In this document: piece by piece, positions 11,840 through 23,200 of the stretch
How positions within the stretch are numbered: the first letter of the stretch is position 1
Layout: each line of letters opens with the position of its first letter
Assembly: GCF_000499845.2 (NCBI RefSeq)
Contig: NC_023750.2
Location: 31,260,369 to 31,324,368, forward strand
Reading direction: 5' to 3'
Length of the DNA: 64,000 nt
From: Phaseolus vulgaris
Lineage: Eukaryota > Streptophyta > Magnoliopsida > Fabales > Fabaceae
Translations under genes and position numbers: made by a program
The notes under the pieces: generated by a model
Databases searched by the model: none
What the model saw: only the letters and a program-made list of their open reading frames with translations
What the model was told of the DNA's origin: nothing

Positions 11840-13207
11840 TGTAACACCCCAGAAAATATATCTAACTATTACAATACAAGTTATACTGATTTCTATATAA
11901 ACTTGGAGTTTTTCAAAATATTTCTATTATAAGATTATGACTTACAAAAATACAAATATTAAAAATATAAGGTTTAAAACTACATCCAAAAGCCCTCCAG
12001 ACCCTCCGACACCTGTACAATCATTTGCTCATGTACGTAGTACAGTCATCGCAATTCAAACACATCAAGAAAAGCAAGGGTATGCTATTGAAAAGAAGTT
12101 TCATAACATATTTAATTCATGCAAAAAGAACCAATCAAACTAATCATTTATAAATATTTCTTTAAATGTTGTCATAAAAAATTTCAATACCAATTTCATC
12201 ATTCATATAGGCCACACATGGATCTATTTTCAACCACAAACATTGGATTTCATTTCAATCCCACTTCGTCTTCTGGAAGACTCATTAAGTATGCCCATAC
12301 CAAAGACTAACACCTAATCCAAAGATTACCAACAAATCTAATAGAAAGGATCAGGGTAACTCGGTTTGTATGAACTCTCTCTTCTGCTTCTCACGACTTG
12401 ATATCTTAGTCTATGTGACTTAGATCATCAATGAAGTCAGAAGATCTCCGTTAAGCATAGGTTTTTCATACTTAATGCCATCAAACAACAACTCATACAT
12501 TATCCCAAATGTATGACATCAATATTATACAATTTTTATCATTCATATATAATACATCATTTAATTACATCACATTTAAAAATTCATACCATTCAAGAAC
12601 TTTTCCAACATCAAAAATAATATTTAAATTTCTAACTATCAAAATATAATATTTATACATGTTCATACAACATAAAACCAAACAATTTTATCAAACAACA
12701 TCCCTGCAAGAGAAATTGAATATTGGGACCACATGCTCTCCACATCTAGATCTTCTAGCCTAGGGTGCTTTTGAAAATTAAAGGTTTCCCTTTCCTGAAA
12801 TTCCACTGATGGAAATTCTATCTCAAACAGGGGAACAAATCCAAAATTTAGGAAGCTATAGCAAGTTATCCAAATATTATCAAGTTTTAGTATGAGCTTA
12901 ATTTAGTTGAGAGAAACACTTTTCTCAATTGGCCCGACTAAGATTGATGACTAAATCATAGAGAAAAATAGAGAATAAGGAAACTTTAGAGTAAAAATGA
13001 ACTTACTCAATTTGAAATCGGATCAGGTAGAAATGTACCCCCTGACTCCTTAGCTATAACATGTCGTGATCAGATTTTGGAATAGACGAGGTATGGGAGA
13101 GAAATTGAAGAGAGAAGGGGGAGAGAGAGGAAGATATAAGCACCGTGTGTGTTGGGCGGGGGGGGGGGGGGGGGGGGTTCGAGTTCTTTTTTTTTTCAGG
13201 GGGTTAA
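11840..13207 (-). repeat. 5' LTR of element G
   Basis: Direct repeat of 6044-7466. Its right end is TTAA where the other copy has TTACA, so the terminal dinucleotide is mutated. A run of 20 G (13158-13177) lies near this end where the partner reads GTTCAGGGAGGG. Confidence 0.8.
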
Positions 13208-13212
13208 AAAAT

Positions 13213-13528
13213 AAAAATCACAACCAAAACACATGATATTATCAAGTATTCAATATCAAAAAGGTTACACATTTTCTTTTGTCTTACAAAAATTTATAAT
13301 TTTATAAATATCAAATAAAATTACCAAATAACAATTAGTAAAAGTCAAAAGGAATAGAAATAAGTTAGAAAACTAAGCACCAAAGAAAAGTTCATTTCTT
13401 AAGTTATCTAATAAATTAAAAGTTATCTAATAATTTAAAACGACAGGTATGAGAATAGATGGGTAGTGGAACAGTGATGTGACCCAAAAATACATGAAGA
13501 TGACCAAGGATGCTAAATTTGAAGGGTC
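13213..13528. other. Intergenic gap between element G and the CACTA element
   Basis: About 315 AT-rich bases. I see no gene, repeat or terminal structure in it. Confidence 0.5.
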
Positions 13529-13619
13529 CACTAGTACAAAAATAAGAAAAGAACGCTCCTTATTTAATGCGGTTCAGCGCTTAAACGCATTCGTAAAAAA
13601 CGCGGTGGCATTTTTGAAA

Positions 13620-13872
13620 TTATTTTGATTTACAAATGCGGTTATTTAAATAACCGCATTTGTAAATCAAGAGCTTCCATTTACAAATGCGGTTATTTGA
13701 ATAACCGCATTTGTAAATCAAAACGCTTGATTTACAAATGCGGTTATTTGAATAACCGCATTTGTAAATCAAAACGCTTGATTTACAAATGCGGTTATTT
13801 GAATAACCGCATTTGTAAATCAAAACGCTTGATTTACAAATGCGGTTATTTAAATAACCGCATTTGTAAATG
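13620..13872. repeat. Array of five palindromic subterminal units in the CACTA element
   Basis: Five successive units each consist of TTTACAAATGCGGTTATTT followed at once by its inverted complement AAATAACCGCATTTGTAAA, with a centre of A or G. Spacers are AAGAGCTTCC and then CAAAACGCTTGA three times. Each unit can fold as a hairpin of roughly 19 bp per arm with almost no loop. CACTA subterminal repeats are the usual binding sites of the TnpA-type transposase. Confidence 0.9.
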
Positions 13873-14282
13873 ATTTTTACCCTAAAAATTTTAGGCGCTC
13901 AACAGTTTCGTTCATTCTTCGTTTGCGCTCATATCTGTTCTTCGTTTTCTCTGGTTGCGAAGTTCTTCATTTTCGGAGGTACGTAACTGCATTGCCCCTT
14001 ATTCTCTTGTTTCCATTGCTCCTAACAACTGCATTGAACTCCAATGGCTTTCGCTTTCCATATTGCTTTCGTTTTTAATGGGTTTCGCTCTGCATTTTGA
14101 AGGTGTACTCTTCCATTGCTTCCGCCGCTGTCGCATTTCGCTCTCGCCGCTCCGCCACCGCTTCCGCCGCCGCACTCACCGCAGCTGCCGTGTTTCCTCT
14201 TCTCCCCTTCCACTGTTCACCAACAACGTGCCCCTAAAACCCTAACTTATTCAGAAGAATATACAAATGCGAGCTCATTCAA

Positions 14283-14440
14283 AAGAATATACAAATGCGG
14301 TTATTTCAAATAACCGCATTCGTAAATCGCATTTACAAATGCGGCTCTATAGCCGCATTTGTATTTCTCTTATTTACAACTGCGTGTTGATCAAATGCGG
14401 CTCTATAACCGCATTTGTAAATGTAAAATAGCCGCATTTG
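14283..14440. repeat. Right-hand subterminal palindromes of the CACTA element
   Basis: Further, more diverged palindromes: ACAAATGCGGTTATTTC facing AATAACCGCATTCGT, then ACAAATGCGGCTCTATAG facing its complement, and AAATGCGGCTCTATAACCGCATTT. They are the right-end counterparts of the left array. Confidence 0.75.
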
Positions 14441-15220
14441 ATTAGCATTTCTGCGCTAGTGGTCATCTCAACAAGCAAATAAAGATGCCATCAATAGGAG
14501 GAATGGTCAATGACCAAAAGATTTGAAGTTCTTCTTATTAGTGTTCTTAACATTCAGGCCAAGCTCAACAAAAGCTTGGAAATCCAACAGTTTGGAAATC
14601 CCCGCTATTTCCGACGGTTTGAAAACCCCTGCTATTCTTGGCGGTTTGAAAACCCCCGCTATTCCTGGTGATTTAAAAAACCCCACTACTTCTAAGAGGT
14701 GCATATATAAAAAGGTAGGTGCCAAATAATAAAAATGTTGAACCCAAATTTGCCCAACGATTTTCTCAAACAACCTTACACTAATACACTATTGTTCTTC
14801 AACTTTTTTTTTATTTACTTTCTAGAGTTTTGTAATATCATATAAGTATAATTTCGTATTAATACAAAATAATTACATTGATATAAGAAATATATTACTT
14901 TACTACACTTGGAATCTAGTATTGTGTAAGTGTTGATGATGCTACCAGATTTGAAGGAATCACAAATATTTTTTGTATCTAGTATCTGCTGGTGATTGAA
15001 GTGTTTCCAAAAACACTTGGTGCCCTGATCTGTAATGACACTGTTACACATGTTATCATTTTTTTTTGTCTCCTATATGAAGAAAGCTACAATCTCTGTA
15101 GTATAAGGTCTTTTACTATTAATTCCTTATCTTTTGTTTGTTGTTTGTTGTTCAATTCTTTCATACATAACACCAAAACAAATCTTAGTGTCTTATTTGC
15201 TTGAATCTTTTATGTTACAG

Positions 15221-15414
15221 CTTGGTACATATCTTTACCATGCTCACTATGGAATGCAAAGGGAAGCGGCGCTATATAGACTAATTCGTGTGGCACCCCG
15301 TGACCTTGAACCCTTTACCTATGACTTTGACAGAAGCATTATTCTGAACGATTGGTACCACAAGAGCACTTATGAACAAGCTACTGGACTGTCTTCAATT
15401 GCCTTTCTGTGGGT
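15221..15414 (+). pseudogene. Captured L-ascorbate oxidase exon fragment
   Basis: One exon-sized open segment matches plant L-ascorbate oxidase, the secreted multicopper enzyme that oxidises ascorbate in the cell wall. It shows GTYLYHAHYGMQREAALY, with the His-x-His copper-ligand motif, then LIRVAPRDLEPFTYDFDRS, ILNDWYHKSTYEQATGL and SSIAF. It is preceded by a good intron acceptor (TTTTATGTTACAG, ending 15220), which indicates capture of genomic DNA and not of a cDNA. The reading then degrades after FLWV. The flanking exons of a roughly 570-residue enzyme are absent. It is a fragment inside a transposon, not a working gene. Confidence 0.85.
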
Positions 15415-15446
15415 TATGACTCACCTTTCCGTTTTCTTGACATAAT

Positions 15447-15915
15447 TGGGAGGTTACTTGCCACAATTAATTGTAATTAAATGGAGGTTTCTTACTACAA
15501 TTAATTGTCATCAAAGGGAGGTTACTTACCATTAATTGATTTTATTATTGTTGTCTCCTAGAACCACTATATATAGTGGCTTCCTTCAAGCAATGTAACA
15601 CACAACAAACAGCAACACACACTTGCTTCCTCTCTCTTTTCCTATACTCTCTATTTCTTCTCTTGGGTGTAAGTGTTTAACCCATATAGAGAGAATTTGT
15701 TTTGGGGCTATTTATCTATTAGCTAGAGAGGAATTCATTGTACTCCCAGTACCATTATAGTGGAAGTTTTGGCTCTCTCCCGGGTGGTTTTTTTACCTCA
15801 ATTTAAAGGGGTTTTCCACCTAAAAATTATGGTATCATTCTCACTTTACTTGTTACTTTAATTTCTCATAATCTTTTGTTGAAATTATTACGCTTCCGCA
15901 CACGATATCCCTACA
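15447..15915 (+). repeat. 5' LTR of copia relic H
   Basis: It begins TGGGAGGTTACTTG and ends ATATCCCTACA, directly before the PBS. A near-duplicate GGAGGTT(A/T)CTTACC motif recurs three times at its start, and ACTATATATAGTGG (about 15570) could be its TATA region. The left boundary is inferred from the TG start. Confidence 0.65.
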
Positions 15916-15965
15916 AATTGGCATCAGAGCTTTTCGATAATTCGACCAGGATTTGTTGTTCAATA

Positions 15966-16936
15966 ATGTCGAAATTGGATATTGAGAAATTTGATGGTAA
16001 AATCAGCTTTGCTGTCTGGCGAGTCCAAATGCTAACTGTTCTCACCCAAAATGGTTTAAAGAAAGTTCTGACAGGTAAAATGACGAGGCCAACCACTATG
16101 ATGGAGGAGCAGTGGGATGAGATGGATGAAAAGGCATTGTCTGCAATCCAGTTATGCTTGTCCCGTGAGGTGTTGCGTGAGGTCATCAACGAGAAAACTA
16201 CAGCAGGCATATGGAGTAAATTGGAGTCTCTAAATGTCCGAAGGTACTCCCATCCAATCTCACCTTGATGAATTTAATTCCATCATAATTGATTTGGAAA
16301 ATTTGGATGTTAAAATTGATGATGAGGATAAAGTCGTTCTACTTATTGTTTCTCTACCACCCTCGCATCGACAATTCAAAGAAATTATGTTATACGGTAA
16401 TTATCTTACCTTAAGCTTTGATGATGTCAAGACTAATTTACTAGCCAAAGAAAAAATTTGATACTCAAATTCATTCTCAAAGTTCTGGTGAAGGATTAGT
16501 AGTTAGAGGGAGAAACCAAGAGAAAGGAAGGAACAATAAGTATAAATCTAGGTCAAAATCTAGAGGCAAGAACTCCAAATATTGTTGTTATTGCAAGAAA
16601 AAGGGGCACGAGATCTCTGAATGTTATAAATTGAAAAATAAGCAAGATAGAGAAGATAAGGGAAATGGTAAACAACCTGAAAAATTTGTGGAAGCTAGTA
16701 TTGTTGAAACTGAATCTGATGGGGATTGTTTTGTAGCTTCCAACACTGAACAAAGGTCTAAAAATGAATGGATTCTTGATTTTGGTTGTACTTTTCATAT
16801 GTCTCACAATAGAGATTGGTTTACCACATATGAACCAATTTATAATGGTCTTGTTTTGATGGGAAATGATGCTCAATGCAAAGTTGATGGTCTTGTTTAC
16901 CAAGGTATTGTTTATTATTCTAATATTGATCACTAA
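15966..16936 (+). pseudogene. Ty1/copia Gag and protease start (frameshifted)
   Basis: The true start is MSKLDIEKFDGKIS at 15966, the usual beginning of this copia Gag. It reads to about 16227 (GIWSKLESL). A deletion and frame change then join it to EGTPIQSHLDEFNSIIIDL (from 16240). A CCHC zinc knuckle follows out of frame (CCYCKKKGHEISEC, about 16580). The last segment (16631-16936) enters the aspartic protease at EWILDFGCTFHMS. The catalytic triad reads D-F-G, where copia proteases have D-S-G. The copy is defective and ends before integrase. Confidence 0.8.
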
Positions 16937-17389
16937 TGAATAAGATTAATGAAATAATGAATTCAAAATGAATAAGATTAATGAAATAATGAATTAGTAA
17001 GTAATTTAAAGAATAAGATGAATTAGTGTTAGGTGATAGAAGAAGAACATAGGATTTGACAAAATTACTGGCTTATTTTGGTTTGACATTTTTATTATTT
17101 GTCACTTACTTTTTTATATATGCACCTCCTAGACGTAGCGGGGGTTTCAAAACCGTCGGTAATAGTGGGGGTTTTCAAAACCGTCGAAAATAGCGGAGGT
17201 TTACAAAACTGCTGGGAATAGCAGGGGTTTTCAAAACCGCCGAGAATTGTGGAGATTTTCAAAACCGTCGGGAATAGCGACGTTGGATCTTCCAGGAGAA
17301 AAGCAAACTGCGGGTAACGCACTTAACAGGAATTAAAATCGTTGGTAACTCCAAATATAATCCCCATTAAAAGTAATTTTTTTGTAGTG

Positions 17390-19404
17390 ACATTAGATTA
17401 GAAAAAAAAGAATAAACTAAGAAAGGAGACAGGAAAAAAATTAAACTAAGAGAGGAGAAAGAAAAAAAATAAAAAATATTTTGCTAGGCACTTATTAAAA
17501 AACATTGAGGTTTATCAGAAGTTTAAAAAACCTCAACTAAATATTTGTGTTTTACTAAGGGTTTAGAAAACTTCTACAGTGCATGTCTTAGAGGTTATAA
17601 TAACCTTTGCTAATAAACTCCTAATAAAATTATAATTTTTTTATAGTAATTATTAATAAATATAAAAAATAATATTGATAAATATATTCAGGTTAAAATA
17701 TATTAATTTATATTTACTAATATTTTTTTAATAAATACATAGTAATGTTAATAAATTAATATTATATATTACTATTAATAATAAATATAGAGTAATAATA
17801 TAAAATTTATTCCGTACTAATCTATGTCGTTAATTACTTATATTAGTATATATTATTAAAATTAATGTTAAAAGTTATATATATATATATATATTAGTTT
17901 ATATTATTAGTATTTACTTATTTTAATGTTATTAGCTATTAAAAATATGTTTGATTTTGTCCTTTTGGTTATAAATGAAACCGAAAATTGGATATGAAAA
18001 ATGTAGTTAAATTTATATTTTTATACTAACTTATTTTAAGTTATCCATTAATAATGAGTGTGAGGGGTGTGTGAGATATAAAGGTAAGACTGTATAAATC
18101 ATAACTCATGTTTACCAGTAATCTACGTATTTAAAGGCGTAAGATTTGATGGAATACTTTATGGCATTACATAACTTAATTAAATGTAAAAGCATAAATA
18201 AATAGTTTTGCAATTATATATGATTTGTGTAGTTGATTAAATGGGGGCAGATATTTTACTTTTGAAATAAGTGACCTTTGTAAGTAAATTAGATAAAGTA
18301 GTTAAATGATGTAATATCATTATTTCACTTATAGTATTGTATTTTGAAAACTCTTTAAAAATAATTCCACATTTGTCAATCGAGCACACTTTTAATAATT
18401 TTTTTAAAAGAAGTTTTGTAGCTTTCTAAAGAGAGTTTTTATGAAGAAGTTTTGTCAACACTTTGTTAAAATGATTTGCTCAAGAGTAGTCAAGAGTTTT
18501 AACATGTTACAGATTTTTACTATAATTTTGGAAAATATTCATTTTTTCAAGTGATATATTTTCTTTTCTTTGTATTTTTATTAATTCACTTGTGCCTGGT
18601 GTGTTTGTAGGTAATTAAGTGGTTCTTTTTAAAGAGTATTTGAAGAAGTGTTGTGTAATTATTGTTTTAGTTACATATATTGTTTGTAATTAATTCAAGA
18701 ATTTAGTAGAAAATCCAACTAAAGTTATCTGAATTCAATTAGATGTAAATTCTTGTGGAATTAAACTAGTATAAAAATACGTGTGTTTCTATATTTTTTT
18801 TATCTTGACCATATTATTATAATTTTCTTTTCTTCATTGTAATATTGTTACTTTCTATTCTTATTCTTTATATAAAAAATTTCAAAAGACAATTTTAATC
18901 GCAAGAGGTCCATTTTTTAAACCAATATTCACCTTACTCTTGGTTGTGATTTCAGTCATACTTTCACATTAATGATTTTGTCACTATAATTATTGTGGTG
19001 AGTTACTTTGAAACAAAATTATGGAGTTAGAGTCTACTTTGAATTTCTTCAAACAAAATTATGGAGTTAGAATTTAGCTATTAGTGTAATTGATTATGTA
19101 GTTACAACACCTCTTCAAAAATATTTTCTTAAGAAAATAAATTGATAAATGAAGAAAATCTTACACTGTAAAGTCAATTATGGATTCAATCAATCCCTCT
19201 AATTTAAAATATCCAAACAAAAAAAAATTCTATTAAACATTAAGAAGAATGATAATTTAAGTCATTTAAAAATCAACAAATAATAATCCAAATCTTTTTA
19301 ATTAAAGATCCAATAAATAATTTTTATATAACATTTTGTATAGCATAATAACATGTGGTGCCAATTTTGAACAATTTTAGCTTTCTAAGCTGAATCATAT
19401 GCAA
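17390..19404. other. AT-rich intergenic DNA
   Basis: There is no gene here. 17460-17650 has small inverted motifs (GAGGTTTATCAG, AAACCTC, GAGGTTATAATAACC) ending in TTTTTTATAGTAAT, perhaps a decayed CACTA-type end. A microsatellite lies near 17878-17896. A 40-bp tandem duplication (AAACAAAATTATGGAGTTAG at 19011 and 19051) is the only other structure seen. Confidence 0.5.
17878..17896. repeat. (AT)n microsatellite
   Basis: About nine uninterrupted TA units. Confidence 0.85.
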
Positions 19405-19429
19405 AATTTGGTGCGGAAAAAGGGAAAAA

Positions 19430-19565
19430 GGTATGGATAGTTATTTTCTAGAGTATTTGGGACCATAGAAACAATGTGTGTTTAGAGACGGGAAGGTTGA
19501 TGAGGGTGAACTTTTCCACTTGCCTAAATTGAAAGCATGGATTTTGATGAAATATAAAGTGTGAT
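19430..19565 (+). pseudogene. LINE (non-LTR retrotransposon) C-terminal relic
   Basis: Translation gives WIVIF, a TAG where Trp is expected, then SIWDHRNNVCF. After a frame change it continues RDGKVDEGELFHLPKLKAW and ILMKYK. This is the characteristic C-terminus of plant LINE ORF2 after the RT zinc-binding domain (typically W..W..RN...F..G). There is one stop and one frameshift within 45 codons. The rest of the LINE is not recognisable nearby. Confidence 0.6.
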
Positions 19566-19810
19566 ACATTTCATTCTCCTATTCTTATTGGATCTTGTAC
19601 TCTTTACAATGTCTCAATTTAATAAACTATAAATAGCTTTTTAGGTTTTAGCCATCAGTTTCATCTTTGTATCAAGTATTTAAGTAATTTGTCTCGAGTA
19701 GGTACATCACAATGTTATATGTTATCTTTTATCTTTGTTTTTCTAGTAGAGGTGGGCAAGAGTTATGTTATTTGTTGCATAAATAGGCGCAAAGAGAAGG
19801 TGCAAACAAT

Positions 19811-20275
19811 TATGGCTAATAACATTGACAATGCAAGCATTGGTAACCAAGCACCTATTGTGCATACCTTTGATTACTCTGGATGGACATACAATAATGA
19901 GACAAAGGATGGGGGTTAATGGAGGAATTTGGACAAAAGGAAACACATAGATGGAGAAGTCACAATGGTGTTTTGTGGACTTGCCCAACTTTATCATAAT
20001 TTGAATGAATTTACAATTCTCTGAGCTTCAACCACTACAAAAGTTGATGTGCATTTGCGTGAACCAAGTGTGCTTGAACCTGATACGACGCAACAATATG
20101 CCAAAGAGGAAAATACACATCAACGGGAACATGTGGACCAGGAGGGCATAACAAACTTCTCAAATATGGATTGATTGAGGAGATCCACAAGAAAACGGTT
20201 AGAGCCTAAATGGAAAAAGGACTACGTGAATATGAGAGGTGGGGGAATAAGAGAGAAGGCAGGCAAAACGTGAGT
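19811..20275 (+). pseudogene. Possible Ty1/copia relic with a large internal loss
   Basis: A short open stretch begins MANNIDNASIGNQAP and continues VHTFDYSGWTYNNE. After several stops comes LRRSTRKRLEPKWKKDYV, which resembles the (R)RSTR..P.W..DYV motif between integrase and RT of copia polyproteins. No LTR or RT was found. The copia reading rests on that motif alone. Confidence 0.35.
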
Positions 20276-23200
20276 CTCATCCTTCATTCTAAATAGTTTT
20301 CTGCCTTTGTTTGTGTTCTCCTTTGTTTCAGAATTTTTAAGTTTCTTCACAAGTGATTGAGATTCTGCTCACTAGGAACCATCGTGCTTGTGGCTGCATA
20401 AATAAGAATCACTTGTTTTGTTCCTTTAATTCTGTTGGAACGTTTGAATATGCCATTATATAGTTGTGGACATATAGTTCATTGAAATAAACATTTCCAG
20501 TTATTTGGATTATTGTTCTGAGCTGTTTCAGAACCTCAACCTGTGTAGTTGTTGTCCTGTGAGCATATGTGGGTTTTGTCTAGTGGTTTCTCAGTTTGGA
20601 TAGTTGTATTAGTTGAAGAGGCACAATAGAGGTTTATGTTTGTAAATTGATTGAGATTAGATATACTTTTTGGTATGTACGTCTTTTGCGAGTTTACTTA
20701 GATTTGAACTTTGATTTAAGTATTCTTGAAAAGTCCTATCAGTTTATTTTATTCTCTGCTGATAAAATAATATAACTAAAAATAAGTGATTTGTTACTAT
20801 TTTCCTTAAACATGAAAAATTGTTAATTAATACAATTAAGTTCATACATCATTCAAAGAATGAGAAACTAAGTGTAATTAAACTTAAAATCAACGCAATT
20901 AATCTTATACTTATCCAAAAAGTTTATTGGAATATATTTATTATTTTAAAAAATCAAGATCTTAGTTATAAAATCAAGTCTCTTGATCCAGTAATTAATA
21001 GTAAAGTCTATCGTAATACACGAAGGTCGATCACTTCTTTCAAATTGAATTCATATGATAGTCTTAAAAATATATTTTACCAGCGAAAAATCACGCAAAG
21101 CATAGATTAACTTTTTATTGTAAACTTTAAGATACCATCTAGATAATATTCATGAAAAAAAACTTCGATTATATACATATGGCCATTTAAAATCCAATGT
21201 TCTCCTTCCCAACTCAACCATTAGCAAAAAAAAAACCATTTTTTAATGTTTCAATATGATTACAACATATTGTGCAAATATTCCCACAACATTGATCCAA
21301 ATAATATTTATTTATTTTATATTTAGAAGTGAGGGACCCTTTAATCGCACTTGAGATTTGAAAGCATGAGATACGGGGACATCACGTCTGAAGAGGCACT
21401 ATGGATGTTAATCATGTTAGTGTTTGTTTGGTTATTGCTTTTTTTCTTATGCTTCTTTATTTTCTTTTCTTGTAGGCACAAACAATTTTATTCCCCTTTA
21501 GTGTTGTTCAAGCTATTAGGACAATCATATAGTGTTCATAAGTAGGCCTCATGTACTCAACTACCTTTCTCATTATAAATTACTATCATTAGGTTTTTGA
21601 AACACCCTTCCTATGACATACCCCACCCATGTCAATACATTTCTATTTATAAAATGCTCAAAACTTCTAAAAAAAAATAATCAAATATTCATAAATGCAT
21701 TCGATTGCTCATCCACACATATGTTTCTCATTATTTAACTTCTCTTTCTCTCTTTTCAACTCTAGGACGATAAATACTTTTAGTTAAAGATCACATATCC
21801 ACTAAAGACATAAATCTTTATAATATATATATATATATATATATAAGTGTAAATCTTATTTTATGATTAGATTTTATAAAGTTAAATTAAAATTCATTTC
21901 TTAATAAATCATATAAAATCTTTCATAATATATATATATATATAATATATATAAATGAATGTAAACCTTAATTTAATATATATTGTAATAATTTTTCTAT
22001 TGTATTTTTATATTTCCTTTCATCTTTATTGGATTTCGTACATAAATATCATAATTATTAATTTTTTAATAAATTTTGGATAAAGTTTAGCACTATTTTG
22101 CAAAGTAGTTTAAGTTTAACTAAATTGAAGAAAAGTGACCTATATGTTTACAAAATTATTATAATATATTAATAAAAAAAAATTATGCTTATAATATGTG
22201 CTAATAGGGAAAGATACAACATATTTTAAGACAAATTTAAAAGAAATAGTTTTTGCAGTAAATATATTTGAAAGAGTATGTTATCTTTTTAAGTTTTGTG
22301 TATAATAAAGAAGCATGCATGCAATTGCATACAGGTACAGGTACAGTTCGTCCTTGGCAAGGGTATGGGTTGAGTATGATTGTGTCTCCACTAAGAAGCC
22401 AAAAGGTGAAAGGTGTGGTGTGGGGTAGAATCAACTCACATTTTATTGCAATAATTTGGTTTTCTTGGTTGTACAGTGAACCTTGCACATACTTCTCCTT
22501 AAGTATTTCTACAAACAACTACGTTCCTTAATTATTTCTACCAATAACTATGGTTAGAAAGTGATATTTAGCATAACTCGGTCGTAATAATCTATGTGTT
22601 CCCGTGACAACTTCATAGCGTACATAGTACAATAAATCATTTTTATTATGATAGATTTTAATATTATATTATAGAATTCATTTAAGTTTGATTTATTTTT
22701 ATAAATTAGTTAATAAGTAAGATTTGTCTTTATTTGATTGTGTTTTAGCTTAAATATTAAAACTTTTATAAAAAAAAAAATTATCTTTATTTATATTATT
22801 CGATATCTCATTTTATTATAAATAAATTAATTTTTATAATATATAAATAAGAATATTTTGTATTTTATAAGAATAAATTAAACTCGTTTTCATTGAATTG
22901 AAGAATTTCATATTTAAGTATTTCATAAATATTTGATAGTATCAAATCTGTATGTGAGATTATAATGAACATCTTTTCTTATTACTTAAAGTAAAAATAA
23001 TAAAAAATAAATTTTATCTAATTGTTAAATTATAATTCTATATCATCCTAATTATGTATGTCAAATTTTATTAAAATTGAATAATAAAATAAAAATGATC
23101 CATATTTCAATATATTTTGAAAAGGCAATATTTTGTCTGTTTTAATATATTTCAACATATTTTGAAAAGGTAATATTTTTTCAATTTTAATTTATTTAAA

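Larger units (their letters stand above)
6044..13207 (-). mobile_element. Element G: old LTR retrotransposon with 1.4-kb LTRs
   Basis: Two long direct repeats (6044-7466 and 11840-13207) bracket 4.4 kb of AT-rich DNA. Both begin TGTAACACC on the plus strand. A Met-tRNA-type PBS read on the minus strand (TGGTATCAGAGCGG, 11821-11834) sits five bases inside the right repeat, so that repeat is the 5' LTR and the element points left. Plus-strand AAAAT is found just before 6044 and just after 13207, a 5-bp target duplication. The LTRs differ by many substitutions and an indel of about 50 bp, so this is an old insertion. Confidence 0.82.
13529..14461. mobile_element. Non-autonomous CACTA (En/Spm-type) transposon, 933 bp
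   Basis: The left end reads CACTAGTACAAAAATAAG and the right end, read inward, CACTAGCGCAGAAATG. These are CACTA-type termini. The trinucleotide GTC precedes the left end (13526-13528) and follows the right end (14462-14464), the 3-bp duplication expected of the superfamily. Subterminal DNA consists of repeated ACAAATGCGGTTATTT-type units in both orientations. The middle (about 13890-14250) is less AT-rich, contains clusters of CCGCC, and encodes no transposase. It is probably mobilised in trans. Confidence 0.85.
15447..16936 (+). mobile_element. Element H: 3'-truncated Ty1/copia relic
   Basis: A 5' LTR (15447-15915), a Met-tRNA PBS (AATTGGCATCAGAGC, from 15916), a gag gene and the start of the protease are present in order on the plus strand. 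RT, integrase and the 3' LTR are missing. It lies between the arms of the second CACTA-like element, next to the ascorbate oxidase exon. Confidence 0.8.
14575..17389. mobile_element. Second CACTA-like element, left end missing, carrying foreign inserts
   Basis: Two inverted arms face each other. The left (about 14575-14750) repeats CCCCGCTATTCC-type units with CGGTTTGAAAA, then GTGCATATATAAAAAGGTA. The right (about 17084-17290) has the complement: TTTTTTATATATGCACC, then repeated GCGGGGGTTTTCAAAACCG units. The right terminus read inward is CACTACAAAAAAATTAC, ending at 17389. I find no matching left terminus before 14575, so the element is truncated there. Between the arms lie an ascorbate oxidase exon and a copia relic. 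Confidence 0.65.

Noticed and set aside
13620..13872. CRISPR-like appearance (regular repeats with spacers)
   Set aside because: The repeats are inside a transposon with CACTA termini in a plant genome, and the spacers are nearly identical. This is not a CRISPR array.
13620..13873. Two opposing frames encoding IYKCGYLNNRICKS-type peptide repeats
   Set aside because: They are translations of the palindromic CACTA array, which reads the same on both strands. They are not proteins.
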